A stretch of 64,000 nucleotides of DNA from positions 2,861,501 to 2,925,500 of the forward strand of contig NC_083673.1 of the NCBI RefSeq assembly GCF_030384665.1. Direction: 5' to 3'. The notes under the pieces were generated by a model. The model was given only the letters and a program-made list of their open reading frames with translations. It was not told where the DNA came from and made no database searches. Both the position numbers and the translations under genes were made by a program. Of the stretch, positions 1 to 10,281 are shown piece by piece; position 1 is the stretch's first letter, and every line of letters begins with the position of its first letter. The DNA comes from Lodderomyces elongisporus. Its lineage: Eukaryota; Ascomycota; Pichiomycetes; Serinales; Debaryomycetaceae.

Positions 1-224
1 ACTCTATTGCCCGTTATTTGGTGGTTTGATGTTGATGATGATGTTGCTGTTGATGTTGATGATGATGATGATGTTGATGTTGATGTTGATGATGATGACA
101 AATTGTGAAGCTGGTCTATTGAAGCCAGGTAATCATTTTTTAACTGGTAATTAAGCAACTCAGCATTTTTCGTTGAGTATTTGGCACCATGTGTTTGCGT
201 AAATGGAGACTCGGTATTAAACAT
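1..224 (-). CDS. N-terminal part of an unidentified Ser/Thr-rich protein, cut by the window edge
   Basis: An ATG at 224-222 on the minus strand opens a frame that stays open to the window edge, giving about 74 residues. It starts MFNTESPFTQTHG, continues with a normal mixed sequence (about residues 15-43), then enters a Ser/Thr run encoded by TCA/ACA triplets, seen on the plus strand as GAT/GTT repeats at about 28-101. No domain is visible in this part and I do not recognise it. The 2.5 kb spacer upstream is unusually long for this genome, a pattern often seen with regulatory genes such as transcription factors in CUG-clade yeasts. That is only a hint. The start is the first in-frame ATG after upstream stops. 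Confidence 0.6.
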   Translation of the reverse strand, partial: MFNTESPFTQTHGAKYSTKNAELLNYQLKNDYLASIDQLHNLSSSSTSTSTSSSSSTSTATSSSTSNHQITGNR

Positions 225-2755
225 TTGTACTTGATGAAATATTTGAATAAGAAAGTAGCAATTCTAGTTATTCGTTGAAAGTTCTGTTTTTTCTCTTTGT
301 TATTATTATTGTTGTTCTGCCTTCTTCCTAGTCTTATTCTTGATTCTTATTCTTAATCTCCTTCCTTTCAAAAAAAAAATTTTCCTGTTGCCTAACAGAT
401 CAAGGATGAACTAAGCTGCTATTTATAAAACTTTTTTTTTCTTATTTATTTCTTAATTCTAAGCGAGTGTGAACTATTGATTAGTGGGTGTTGGTAACCT
501 TCTACTTGATATGATCGAATGAGAGCAACTCTCTTTGGTTCTGGTGTTACCCTTGATTATGTTTGTGGCTGTTTTTTATGTCCGTAACACTGTGACTTTA
601 CAAAACTCAAATTGATCGAAGATCTTTTTCTTGATGAAACTTTGCCAGTTTTTTTTTTATTGATGTCTTTTTTTTTTCTTCTTTTTACTTTTTTTTACCC
701 TTCTTTGAAACTCGATTTTTGGTGGTGGTGAACTTTGGCCTTAATTGAATATTTATTGACAAAGAGAACCTAGAAGGAAAATAAAAAATTAAAAGAAAAA
801 TTAAATTTAAAATAAAATAAACACACACAAAAAAGGGGGGAAAGGAAAAAATTTTAAAAAAAGAAAATTTCCAAAGTAAAATAAGCGTATGTAATTTCAG
901 TTGAGATTTGGGCTTATGTACACTACTTTCAAGGGGGACAAACAACTGCTTTAAAAAAAATTATAACAAGGACACTGGCTTAGAAATATATTGTCAAGTA
1001 GAAGCAAATACGAAAATATATATACCCACATATACAGCCCTTTCAGTTTTTTATATTATCAACACATTTGTATGCCATGTAAAATTAATAACCTTGTAAT
1101 CATTTCTAAAATGAAAGTTTTGTAAAAGTATTGTGAAAAAAAAAAATTTGCTGTACAATTGTAGCTGGAAAGCAAAGGTGCGACGCGTCGAGTTAAGTAT
1201 GGAAAATGGAACTGAAACTTGGGATTAGTAAGAGAAAATAAAAAAAAAAAAGAGAGAAAAATAAAAGAGAGAAAAAGAGAAAAAAAACAGGACGCGTCTT
1301 TTCTATTGTTCATTTTACGTTCGTATGCTTTACTTTGATGATCTGCCAATTACAAACTGGTACAAGAACATTTTCTGTTAGGCTTATACCAATTGCAAAA
1401 CTCTTCCCAAATTTTTCAACATACAATTGGTCATCAACGCCAGCTTGTACAAGTATGTGTACTGGTATATGCACTAATATGTGTACTAGTATGTGTACTG
1501 GCATGTGTGTTTGTATCTGTGTTTCTCTATGTATATACGAATTGCTTGCTCCTTCACTTTGCATTTTCAACCACCAATTTTAATCAAAGAATCAATCCAA
1601 TTGGCACAAGTCCTTCAAAAAGATGTGAGCTGAGTATTTAGTATCTTATGAACTAAGTATATTCTAGTTACCCTTGAGTAGTGTAAACGGTTTAAAATTG
1701 ACAAGCAAAATCTCTATGAGAGTGTACCTTACTGTTTGCAAACATTTTCCCATATGTTTTTTTGGTTGCAAATTCAAACCAAATTTTCTATTTTTTTTCA
1801 GGATTCTTCTTCTGATACTTTTTTTAAGGAGGAAACTGTAGTGGTTTGTCCCCTGTAACAAGAAGTTATATATATATATATATATATACTATTACACCTC
1901 ATTAGGAATCAGCAATTGAAACAACCATAGCACTCCTAAAAAAAGCAGATCAATCCTACATTGTATGTTTTATACAAAGATTGCACACTAAGAATCAATT
2001 TCAACCGATTGTTCTAAGGTGTCATATTTACTCACATCATTTAAGCAACCCTCCCTCCCCACCACTCCAGCACTCACCTACAAGCACATTTTATTCTGTC
2101 AAGAAGAAAAAGGAGTTTAATTTTTCCTTTTTTTTTAATTTTTTTTGCTCAAAAAGAAAAAAAAAAAATCAAGGAATCTCAAAATTCATTGCTGTAATAT
2201 CTCCAATTATTCAGAATCAAGTTCATATAGTTTTGGATACCATCAGAATTCGGTTTGCCGTATGTAAAGTGCTCTCAAAATTATGAGTACAACACAGCTT
2301 CTGCTTTTAAAACTTGTGAACGAATAGTTATATCCCGCGCTTGATCGCTACAAACAGTACCATCTCAAATAATTTTTTATTTTCTATTTTCTATTTTATT
2401 TTCTTTTAAAAATTTTTTTTTTTGTTATTGTTTGAGAGTTATGTGTTACCGTTAAGGCTAGGTTAGGACGAGCAAGGTAGCGGTGGACAACTTACTAAAT
2501 GTTCAAAAGCAGCAGTAGCAGAAGGAGCAGAAGTGGGAGCAGAAGTGGGAGTAGGATTCAGTACAATGCGGCATAGTTCTTCATACCAATTGTACATGCT
2601 CTGAGATCCATCTAATTTAACAGTATACCATCATCGATTTGGAGTCGTAAAATTAGTAAACTACAATTGCACACTTTTTACGTACACATACATACACACA
2701 CACACACACATACACACACACATACACACATACACAAAACAACCCTTTTCTTTTC
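225..2755. other. Long divergent intergenic region, no supported gene
   Basis: This spacer lies between the left-edge gene (minus) and APN2 (plus). It holds A/T homopolymers, a TA dinucleotide run at about 1867-1888, imperfect AGTGGGAGCAGA-type repeats at about 2505-2555, and a CA repeat just before APN2. Open frames here start at TTG or GTG, or are low complexity, and none resembles a known protein. It probably holds the promoters of both flanking genes. Confidence 0.6.
2690..2744. repeat. CA-rich microsatellite upstream of APN2
   Basis: Runs of CA with interspersed TA end 12 bases before the APN2 start codon. The tract probably lies in the 5' leader or core promoter, so its length could affect expression (inference). 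Confidence 0.8.
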
Positions 2756-4267
2756 ATGGAGCGAATACTTTCACAAGAACCATTCACAAAAATCACACGC
2801 AAGAATTCACAATCTATTCGTTTTATAACTTTCAATGTTAACGGAGTGAAGACAGTATTTAACTATCATCCCTGGAACAAGTTCAACAATGACTTCAACG
2901 CAATGTTCAACTCTCTAGAAGCAGATATTATTACATTGCAAGAGTTGAAACTCACAGAGCAAACTATGGGGATGCTAAAGAATATCGGACATCTTGATGA
3001 TTTCCGATCCTTCATTAGCCTACCGTCTACGAAAAAAGGATATAGTGGAGTAGGCTTGTTTGTGCGAATACCACGTAGTTCCGCGCAACAAGAATGTCTA
3101 ACGGTGGTGAAAGCCGAAGAAGGGATCACTGGATGGTTGTGCGCAAGAGGATCTGATAAATCATATCGAGAAGTAGAGGGGAAAGTTGAAGGAACACAGG
3201 AAGAGGATGGACACGACGCGTCTATTGGTGGATATACAGATATTACAAAAGAAGAAGGATTGGAATTGGACAGTCAAGGAAGATGTGTAGCAATTGAATT
3301 GGCAAACAATTGTGTTGTCTTTGCATTGTATTGCCCAGCAAATTCAATGGGTACAGACGAAGGCGAAGCTTTTCGGATGAAATTCCTTACTCATTTACTT
3401 TTACGATGCCAGAATCTTGACAGAATCGGCAAAAAGGTAGTAGTCATGGGTGATATCAACGTGAGCTTGGACCTAATAGATAGCGCTGAGGGTATCAATG
3501 ATCGATTAATGAAGAATCTTATTACCGATTGTCGCGATGGACATACATTTGAGGTGCAAAACTATGAAGAATGTTGTGGATTCAAAACATCACGACTGTT
3601 TCGGCAATTATTGAATAGTTATGTGTTTTCTTCAATGTGGCATAGCCTACTGCCGGAAAGTGAAAAAATGAATAATCAGTTTTTATACGATACAACTCGA
3701 TACATCCAAGGTAGAAGACGTAAGATGTACACGGTGTGGAATACATTAACGAGCTCACGACAAATTAATTATGGATCGAGAATAGATTTGATTCTTTGCA
3801 ACTCACACGAAATGGTTAAATCCATTTCGAATGCCGATATATGGCCATTTATATTGGGAAGTGATCATTGTCCCGTGTTTACCGATTTCGATTTATTACC
3901 CAGGAAAGATGATGTAGGTGATTTTCCTATACAACAATATACTAAATTAGCATTTGAAGCGAAAAACCATTACAAATTAAACAAAAGCAGAGATATTTCA
4001 ACACTTTTCCTTAATGGAAGAATAAAAAAAAGACAAACAACAGAGTCCGATTCAGATACCTCAGTTGTATCGGCAAGCACCACTTGGACGAACACTGAAG
4101 AACCACAAGAGCTCAAGGACTTGCATACTTGCACCCAGCCAACTCCCTTATCATCACAACACAATGAGGGAAATAAAAAGAGACCATCAAGTCGACTTAT
4201 TTATACTAGTAGGAAAGTCAAAAAGCCATCAAAGCCTCAAAAACCTATTAATCAGTTTTTTTCGTAA
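2756..4267 (+). CDS. APN2: AP endonuclease 2 (class II, ExoIII family)
   Basis: Apurinic/apyrimidinic endonuclease and 3'-phosphodiesterase of base excision repair, acting in the nucleus. The 503-residue protein shows the full exonuclease III motif series: FNVNG (26-30), LQE with the metal-binding Glu63, a YCPANS segment, GD-N at 232-235, an R-D pair in RIDLILCN, and the terminal SDH with Asp370 and His371. The tail (about 410-503) is polar and ends in QKPINQFF followed by one Ser. This is an exact QxxIxxFF PCNA-binding box at residues 495-502 and fits the known PCNA partnership of Apn2. I see no C-terminal GRF zinc finger of the kind found in animal APE2. The start is an ATG. Length is close to the budding-yeast protein. 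Confidence 0.95.
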   Translation: MERILSQEPFTKITRKNSQSIRFITFNVNGVKTVFNYHPWNKFNNDFNAMFNSLEADIITLQELKLTEQTMGMLKNIGHLDDFRSFISLPSTKKGYSGVGLFVRIPRSSAQQECLTVVKAEEGITGWLCARGSDKSYREVEGKVEGTQEEDGHDASIGGYTDITKEEGLELDSQGRCVAIELANNCVVFALYCPANSMGTDEGEAFRMKFLTHLLLRCQNLDRIGKKVVVMGDINVSLDLIDSAEGINDRLMKNLITDCRDGHTFEVQNYEECCGFKTSRLFRQLLNSYVFSSMWHSLLPESEKMNNQFLYDTTRYIQGRRRKMYTVWNTLTSSRQINYGSRIDLILCNSHEMVKSISNADIWPFILGSDHCPVFTDFDLLPRKDDVGDFPIQQYTKLAFEAKNHYKLNKSRDISTLFLNGRIKKRQTTESDSDTSVVSASTTWTNTEEPQELKDLHTCTQPTPLSSQHNEGNKKRPSSRLIYTSRKVKKPSKPQKPINQFFS

Positions 4268-4457
4268 TTCTTAATGTGCACAGAATAAAATACACGAAAG
4301 AATATCAAAAAGAGCAAAAAAAAAGCAGAAGAAGAAAAAGAAAAAGAACATACATTCTCATACTCAAAGTCATTCATTTCTAGTCATTTCATTTATCTGC
4401 CTATTCTTATCCATCAATTTGCAAACAGTTTACAAATAAGCAATTTTTTCATTCATA

Positions 4458-5204
4458 TTACGACTTTCGGAATTCACTCAAGACCGGGTATATAGCTTCA
4501 AATGCAGCATATATCTCTTCTCTTTGTTTTGCACCGGTCAAAACAATTTTGCCCGAGACGAAAATCAAAAGCACAATTTTGGGTTTCACCATTCTATAAA
4601 TTAAGCCAGGAAACAATTCGGGTTCATATGACGAGAAAGTACCATGCGAAAAGGCCAAACCCTCCAATCTGATAGGAAACTTGACGTCACAAGAACCAAC
4701 AATATTTTGAATTTTGAAATCAGTAAACTTGGCATTAAAACCCAATTTCTGAATGATACGCGCATATTTCCGCGATGCCAATTTCGAATCATCTTCAGAT
4801 TTGGCACCAGTGACCACCATTTTTCCACTTGCAAAAATCAACGCTGTTGTTTTGGGGTCTCTGATTCTCATAATTACGGCAGCAAAACGTTTAGGATTAT
4901 ACTCGGCATTACGGGCATGAAGTGCAATGGTTTTAAGATCTAATCGACAATCTAGGTTCACTGTAGCGACTATATTCTGCAATGTGGGTACTATACCTGA
5001 CGTTGCACTATCGTCTTCATCCTGTTTTGGCTCGATAATATCTGACGTCTTTTCATTCTTCACATCTGAAGCGGCACCCTCAGCTACAAACTCTTTTGAA
5101 TCCTCTGTATTGTCGCCATCGATACCTTTGGGAAAAAGTATCGAGTTTGGTGCTGTAAAGGCCTTAGCTTGAGCAGCGGTGGTGGGCAATTTCAAAGAAT
5201 CCAT
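4458..5204 (-). CDS. SPT15: TATA-binding protein (TBP)
   Basis: General transcription factor that binds TATA DNA and nucleates preinitiation complexes for all three nuclear polymerases. The 248-residue protein has a variable, acidic/polar N-terminus of about 70 residues, then the conserved saddle core starting at [15 protein letters not shown]. The core has two direct repeats, each with a [11 protein letters not shown] or [12 protein letters not shown] strand pair, ending in [10 protein letters not shown]. The first repeat carries the [18 protein letters not shown] region and the second the [13 protein letters not shown] region, both near-invariant in eukaryotes. The gene is tail-to-tail with APN2, with 190 bases between stops. 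The gene for its inhibitor NC2-beta lies 40 kb away in the same window. Confidence 0.97.
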   Translation of the reverse strand: MDSLKLPTTAAQAKAFTAPNSILFPKGIDGDNTEDSKEFVAEGAASDVKNEKTSDIIEPKQDEDDSATSGIVPTLQNIVATVNLDCRLDLKTIALHARNAEYNPKRFAAVIMRIRDPKTTALIFASGKMVVTGAKSEDDSKLASRKYARIIQKLGFNAKFTDFKIQNIVGSCDVKFPIRLEGLAFSHGTFSSYEPELFPGLIYRMVKPKIVLLIFVSGKIVLTGAKQREEIYAAFEAIYPVLSEFRKS

Positions 5205-6405
5205 ATTTGATGTTTAATGATTATAACTGTACGTGCAAGTAGTGCTAAAAACGTGTATGTTTGAATATGTAATTTTTTGTTTTTTTTTGTTTTCTAAATT
5301 GAAGAAAATAACAAATGCTAGATGATATAAATGTATATGCTATCGTGGTTGAATATCTGAGATTAACAAGCAAATGTATCCCAAAAAAAAGTAGTTTCAA
5401 CCAAAAAAAAAATGGAAGGTAAGGGAGATTCGAATTTGTTAAAAATAGTTGATGATGTTGATTATAAGTATTGTGGTAATTATAATCCTTTTTTATTTAT
5501 AATACAGGGTTAGACTGATAGCAAAAAGAAAAATGAAAAAAAAAAACAAACAGTCTCAACACTTTTCCTAAAGTTGTTGTGAAGTCTCTATATAAACTGA
5601 GATAAAAGTATTAATGAAATGATTGCAAAATCCGTCTTCCGAATATCTTTAGGTATATAGGAAGTGTTTGGATAAACGCTCTTTTTCTTTTTTTTTTTGT
5701 GTTGAGATGGTTTTGTACGACTTTCTCAGGAAAATTTTCTCGCTACCAAGAATAAAAAAAAAAGCAAAAGAAGGGGGAATTCGGCTTCTATTTATACTCC
5801 TGGCAATTCGCCGGGTAACTTTTAAAGAATATATGTATGTTAGGATCTCTTCACAGAATAAAAGAAAAAAAAAAAAGAAAAGAGAAAAAAAAAAAGAAAA
5901 GAAAAGCAATATGTAAATGAATTTTATAATCAGGAGCCAGAAAAGAATGACAAGGCGAGAAAGAAAAGCAATGGAAAAGCAAAATTGTCTATACAGTAAT
6001 ATAACTTAGAAGAACAAGTCTTAAAAAGAGTGAGAGAGATAGGGGAAGAGAGACCTGAATGAACAACTAATATATAGAAATTGACCCTATCTATTTTCTT
6101 CAGTAATATCAACTTTGACATTGGTATAGGTACAAGCCAAGATGAAGTCTGATTTTAAAACTGGTGGTTATTATCTGTATCGAGTGCTTAGTTGGTAAGA
6201 CCAATTTTTATTGAATGTCCTTCTCTTCTTTTTTTCCTTTCTTGACCGGTAACATCAGCATCAATAGAGCTCGTTAAAGTATTTCCACCCATTCTTTGTA
6301 TCAGTACTAGCAATAATATCCAAATTTGTTAACGAGTACACTGTTTTTGTTTTTAATTTAAATCTTAATCTCAATTTTATTCTTGAATTTGAATTTGATT
6401 TTGGA
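5205..6405. other. Intergenic region between TBP start and CGR1 end
   Basis: About 1.2 kb that must contain the TBP promoter and the CGR1 3' region. It is A/T homopolymer-rich. The longest open frames (around 5650-5915 on both strands) are Lys- or Phe-rich translations of A/T tracts and begin at non-ATG codons or within those tracts. I see no supported gene or RNA. Confidence 0.6.
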
Positions 6406-6804
6406 TCAGCGTTCCTTTAATAACTTGTTTCTCTTTTCCCTTTTCTTCATTCTCTCTACCTTCTTAGCATGCATCTTTGCAGCCATCCTCTCGTATCTTT
6501 CCTTCTCAGCCTTGATTTCCCGCCTGCGCTTCAAGTCAGCGATTTTCTGTTTCCTTGCCGACTCCTTCTCTTCCTGCAACTCCTTCAATCTTTCTTTGTA
6601 TTGCTGCTCTTGTAGCTTCTTTAATTCTCTCTCTTTAAATGAGTTTCTCTTTGCCACCCCCAAGGTTTTCACTCTAAATGCATCTTTTTTGATTTTCCAG
6701 TCCTTACCATTCACCCTCAGCCCTTCACTCTTGTCCTTTGGAGCTAATGGGTCTATGTATTTTTTGGGGATCTCATCGTATCGCAAATTGGAAGTAGTGC
6801 TCAT
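6406..6804 (-). CDS. CGR1: rRNA-processing protein Cgr1
   Basis: Small basic nucleolar protein required for 60S subunit maturation and pre-rRNA processing. The predicted 132 residues start at MSTTSNLRYDEIP. The family signature is the charged coiled-coil C-terminus: KERLKELQEEKESARKQKI, then ERYERMAAKMHAKKVERM and KREKRNKLLKER, nearly identical to the budding-yeast protein as I recall it. A longer open frame runs 37 codons further upstream to 6915, but it is a His/Asn repeat and contributes no conserved sequence, so I use the ATG at 6804. Length matches the family (about 120-130). PAC- and RRPE-like promoter sites upstream fit a ribosome-biogenesis gene. Confidence 0.93.
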   Translation of the reverse strand: MSTTSNLRYDEIPKKYIDPLAPKDKSEGLRVNGKDWKIKKDAFRVKTLGVAKRNSFKERELKKLQEQQYKERLKELQEEKESARKQKIADLKRRREIKAEKERYERMAAKMHAKKVERMKKREKRNKLLKER

Positions 6805-7289
6805 CGAGTTGTTGATGTAGTAGTAGTGGTGGTTGTGGTTTAGGTTTTGGTTGTGGTTTAGGTTTTGGTTGTGGTTGTGGTGATGCTTTTTTTTTTCAAA
6901 TAAACAAGTAAACAAGTGTTATAGAGGTGGTGATAATAGGAGATGAGCTTTTTCAATATCTTAGAATGCTATCGCACTCAAAATAAATCTTTGGGTAATA
7001 ATTCTAATATTAATTTTTTCTACTTTACTTTTTTTTTTTATTATTAATTTTTTTTTTATTTTGGTATGTGAACCGTAGTCCACCGAGTTTCAAGTGCACG
7101 ATGTAAAACAATCGATGAAAAAAAAAATTTGTTATTGAAAGATGTATTTTCCATTCCACTTTATTTTGTATTGTATTGTATTGTATTATTTTGAATGAGT
7201 TTTGTTCTTTTTTTTTTTCTGTTTGAGTTCTACATTCTTTTAGTTCTTTTCCTTTAGAAATTGTCCATCTTGTTTATTATTGTTTTTTT
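6805..7289. other. Intergenic region, CGR1 promoter and 3' end of the Pex30-like gene
   Basis: Holds a GGTTTGGTTGT-type repeat at about 6828-6880, directly upstream of the CGR1 start, the PAC/RRPE-like sites, a GTATT pentamer repeat at about 7166-7186, and poly-T tracts. No gene seen. Confidence 0.6.
6942..7130 (-). promoter_or_regulatory. PAC- and RRPE-like sites upstream of CGR1
   Basis: GATGAGCT at 6942-6949 matches the PAC core, and CGATGA at 7113-7118 sits beside AAAAATTT at 7123-7130, an RRPE-like element. All lie 140-330 bases upstream of the CGR1 ATG. In yeasts these motifs mark the ribosome- and rRNA-biosynthesis regulon. A/T-rich matches can arise by chance, so this is moderate evidence. 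Confidence 0.4.
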
Positions 7290-8474
7290 TTACTCATCGT
7301 ATACAGTTCTATACTTGTCTATCACCAATGTAGCTTTTCGTGCCCATTTTCTAGATCGCGTATATTTGCTGAACCCGTCTTGATACCGTGGGTGCTCCCA
7401 GCTGTTGTCATAGTAAACCCATCCTTCGATCGACTTTGATCTATTAAATTCTTGGTCAACTTTCCAAGATTCATCGGACCAGTTCCACTGGTATGAGTAA
7501 ACATCGTTTTCAAAAACTGGGAACGGAAAGTCATCTGGCTCTGTGGTTATAGATGGCGCAACTTCCATTGTCTTTTCAAAACAGAAATTCGGACGCTCAT
7601 TCGGATACAACATCGATGACCATCCAATACCGAACCATCTCCGCTCATTTTCCAACACCTCGAAAACAACAGATTGTTTCAAGCGAGTTGGCGAGATCAT
7701 TTTTTTCTTTACAACTTTGAAATTCGACAACACCGGGGTTAAAATCTCAGATTCGTCTCCTTCGCTTGCAGAGGAAGATGAGATAACCAGTGCTTCTTGA
7801 CTTTCAAATGCTCTATTGACTTTGAAATTGACTCCCGTTATGTATATTACCAAGACTCTCAAGTATAATGACCGCCACAAGAGTTTTCTAATGGCCACAG
7901 CATGTGGACTATTAAATGAAAACACAAATATTCCTGCAATTAATAAAAACTTTTGGGGAGGGAGCACCGTTTTCACCAATACCCATTGTAAGGGTGTTAA
8001 TAAAGTAGTGACAATGAATAGTCTTTTGAAATTCTTTGCAGTGAATGGGAATTTCTTGATTGGTCGCAAAATCATCTCCGACCGAACTGTGATGTTGTGC
8101 AATGTATAAAGAACCTCTTCAATCGTTGGTTTTTCCTCATACTTGGAGTCATAAACCACTGAGCTAATCAGCCAAACAAAGAATGAAAAAATGAGTACCA
8201 GAATGATTGGCAAAAAAAACTGAGACACAATATTCCAATACATCACCACACAAGTGTAAAGCGTCATTATAAGGAAATTTCGATAATGGTCATCGTTGGT
8301 CCAAGTAATTGTCTCCAAGAAATTGTCAATCAATAGTAAGAAAGGGAAAATCTGCGATAGAGAGCTGGCCAATGTTGGTGACTCTACCAACAACTTGGAT
8401 GTGGGAGACGTCGTTAATAGTTTTGTATCGCTGGGCTCAAAGCTGGCTCTTATATGATTTGCAAATTCTGGCAT
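7290..8474 (-). CDS. Pex30/31/32-type peroxisomal/ER membrane protein with dysferlin domain
   Basis: Predicted ER-peroxisome contact protein that controls peroxisome number and size, by similarity to the Pex30 family. The 394 residues contain hydrophobic segments at about 65-110 and 150-215 (reticulon-like hairpins). A soluble C-terminal half holds the dysferlin halves: FEVLENERRWFGIGWSS followed by LYPNERP near 270-300, and GWVYYDNSWEHPRYQDGFS followed by TRSRKWARKA near 348-382. The spaced Trp/Arg residues are typical of DysF-N and DysF-C. Which paralogue (Pex30, 31 or 32) it represents cannot be decided here. The start is an ATG and length is slightly shorter than budding-yeast Pex30. Confidence 0.85.
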   Translation of the reverse strand: MPEFANHIRASFEPSDTKLLTTSPTSKLLVESPTLASSLSQIFPFLLLIDNFLETITWTNDDHYRNFLIMTLYTCVVMYWNIVSQFFLPIILVLIFSFFVWLISSVVYDSKYEEKPTIEEVLYTLHNITVRSEMILRPIKKFPFTAKNFKRLFIVTTLLTPLQWVLVKTVLPPQKFLLIAGIFVFSFNSPHAVAIRKLLWRSLYLRVLVIYITGVNFKVNRAFESQEALVISSSSASEGDESEILTPVLSNFKVVKKKMISPTRLKQSVVFEVLENERRWFGIGWSSMLYPNERPNFCFEKTMEVAPSITTEPDDFPFPVFENDVYSYQWNWSDESWKVDQEFNRSKSIEGWVYYDNSWEHPRYQDGFSKYTRSRKWARKATLVIDKYRTVYDE

Positions 8475-8860
8475 GCTTTTCTAGTATATCCTATTTTTCT
8501 ATAAGTTTGTTCACAATTGATGGTGTCCAGCCAGAATTTTGATGTTAGTTTCGGCTCTCTTTCCAATTCTAATTCTAATTCCAAATTCAGTTAGATTTAT
8601 AGAATCAAAGAAGTATAGTGTAAGGGGTAGGTGGGGTTAAAGAGGGGTGAAGTGAATAATGTAAGAGTGCGGAGGGGGGGGGGAGAAAAAAAAGACAAAA
8701 AAGAAATCAAAATGAACCTCTCGGGCGCAATAAGAGGAGCGGAATTTTTCATGTGCCAAAATAACCGAGCAAAGCAAAGCAACGCAAGGCAAAGCAAAGC
8801 AAAGCAATTCAGACTTAACCATGTAACCAAAAAAAAAAGTAAATAAATTAGAATGGTGGT

Positions 8861-8946
8861 CTTAGTGGTGGTAGTAGTAGTGGTAGTAGTAGTAGTAGTA
8901 GTAGCGGTAGTAGTAGTAGCAGTGGTAGTAGTAGTAGCAGTGGTGG
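8861..8946. repeat. GTA/GTG trinucleotide microsatellite
   Basis: Imperfect GTA repeat with GTG and GCA interruptions in the upstream region of the Pex30-like gene. It generates the poly-Thr frame on the minus strand. Confidence 0.85.
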
Positions 8947-10012
8947 TGGCAAGAGGAAGAAGAGCTTTAAAAAAAGAACTAGAATACATGGGTGAGGTAA
9001 GGTGAGGTGAATTGAATCTTCATGAGATTTCACTACAAAAGTTGGCATTTAACTAGCAATTAATGAATATTGGCGAAAAAAGGTGTTGCAGTTTAATCAC
9101 AACCTGACAATTTTTCAATTTGCTATTACCAAACCCTTCTAAGACGGAAGTATTTCTTTTATTTCTTTTTCAAGAATAATCAATTAAACATAGATGTATT
9201 TATGCTACAGTTGGAAAAAAAAACAAGATAAAAGAAAAACAGTAGAAAGACAATTGCAATCACTTTTTCTTCGTTTACAAAATTTATATATCAAATATTG
9301 TCTTCAACAATCATTATGTTGTGTGAATCTGATCAAAGCGTTCTCAAAGAAACATTTAATTACTGTTGTTTGATTCCGGTATACATTAATAGAATTGCTT
9401 CTCATCATACATACAAATTCCAAGTGTTCAAGTATATACAATTGTTTGGGCATGTATTTCATTCAAGGTCTACGTCCGTAAACTAGTATTCCAGTTACGA
9501 TGTGAGATCTTGATGATTTTGAAATACACACAAAACTTGCAAATACTTTGTCTGCAAAGAACCAAAAAAAAAAGAAAAAGAAAAAGAAAAAGACCGAAAT
9601 CTTGTGTCTGACACTGACAGACACCAAAATTCAGTGTCGTTGCATCTCTGTTTTTCTCACAACGAAAATCGAGACCAGACACTAAAATAGTTACTTATTC
9701 CTTGCTTCATTTTACATATTTAAATGCATATATTTGTCTAGCTTTTGCATTATTCACAAGATCAGAGTTTTAGGGGAAAACAAAATCCAACAAAAAAGTA
9801 AAAACCAAAAACCAAAAAATGAATTTCTTTCCACAGATAAAAACTAGCACTGAAGATTGATTACAACCTAGACTTGTACCTAAAGTAGATGGAACATGTT
9901 GTTTTTGCCATCGTCTAGCTGAAAACATTTTTATCAGAACGAAAATTTTTTTTGCAGCATCTTTTTTTTCCCCCCTCTTCGCTCGCTTTGATTTTTTTTT
10001 TTTTCGCTTTCT

Positions 10013-10030
10013 TTCGCGAATGTTCTAGAG
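10013..10030 (+). promoter_or_regulatory. Heat-shock element upstream of the sHSP gene
   Basis: The sequence reads TTC-gc-GAA-tg-TTC-ta-GAG, three perfect alternating nGAAn units plus a fourth with one mismatch, about 250 bases before the ATG at 10282. This is the canonical Hsf1 trimer site, and it independently supports calling the downstream gene a heat-shock protein. Confidence 0.75.
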
Positions 10031-10281
10031 TACTGGTGGCAAACTACAAATTAGGCAACCGAGCCGCACCATCTCATTGCAAAATTATCCCACATTTTTT
10101 TTTAAAGTTTCAAAAATGTATAAAGCAAGAGCAAGTTCCACTCTACTGGAGAATTCCCAATTCTTTTCTTTCTTTTAAGTTAACAACAGGAAGTATCAAT
10201 AATTATAGTAAAACTACTATTAATACAACAACTACTACTTTTAACAAAAAATATACTAAATTAAAAACAAAAGTAACCGCA

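Larger units (their letters stand above)
8475..10281. other. Divergent promoter region between the Pex30-like gene and the sHSP gene
   Basis: About 1.8 kb. It holds a GTA/GTG trinucleotide repeat (about 8861-8946), AAAGC-type repeats near 8770-8806, a GAAAAA repeat near 9565-9590, and one strong regulatory site, a heat-shock element at 10013-10030. A 130-codon frame at 8597-8989 (minus) starts with ATG but is mostly poly-Thr and poly-hydrophobic from the repeat, so I do not call it. Confidence 0.6.

Noticed and set aside
8597..8989. 130-codon minus-strand frame with ATG and poly-Thr
   Set aside because: The Thr run is a GTA/GTG microsatellite, and the rest is Leu/Phe/Cys translation of simple AAAGC repeats; no conserved sequence.
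9952..10281. 110-codon N-terminal extension of the sHSP
   Set aside because: It begins at TTG, contains no ATG before 10282, and covers the heat-shock element and promoter.
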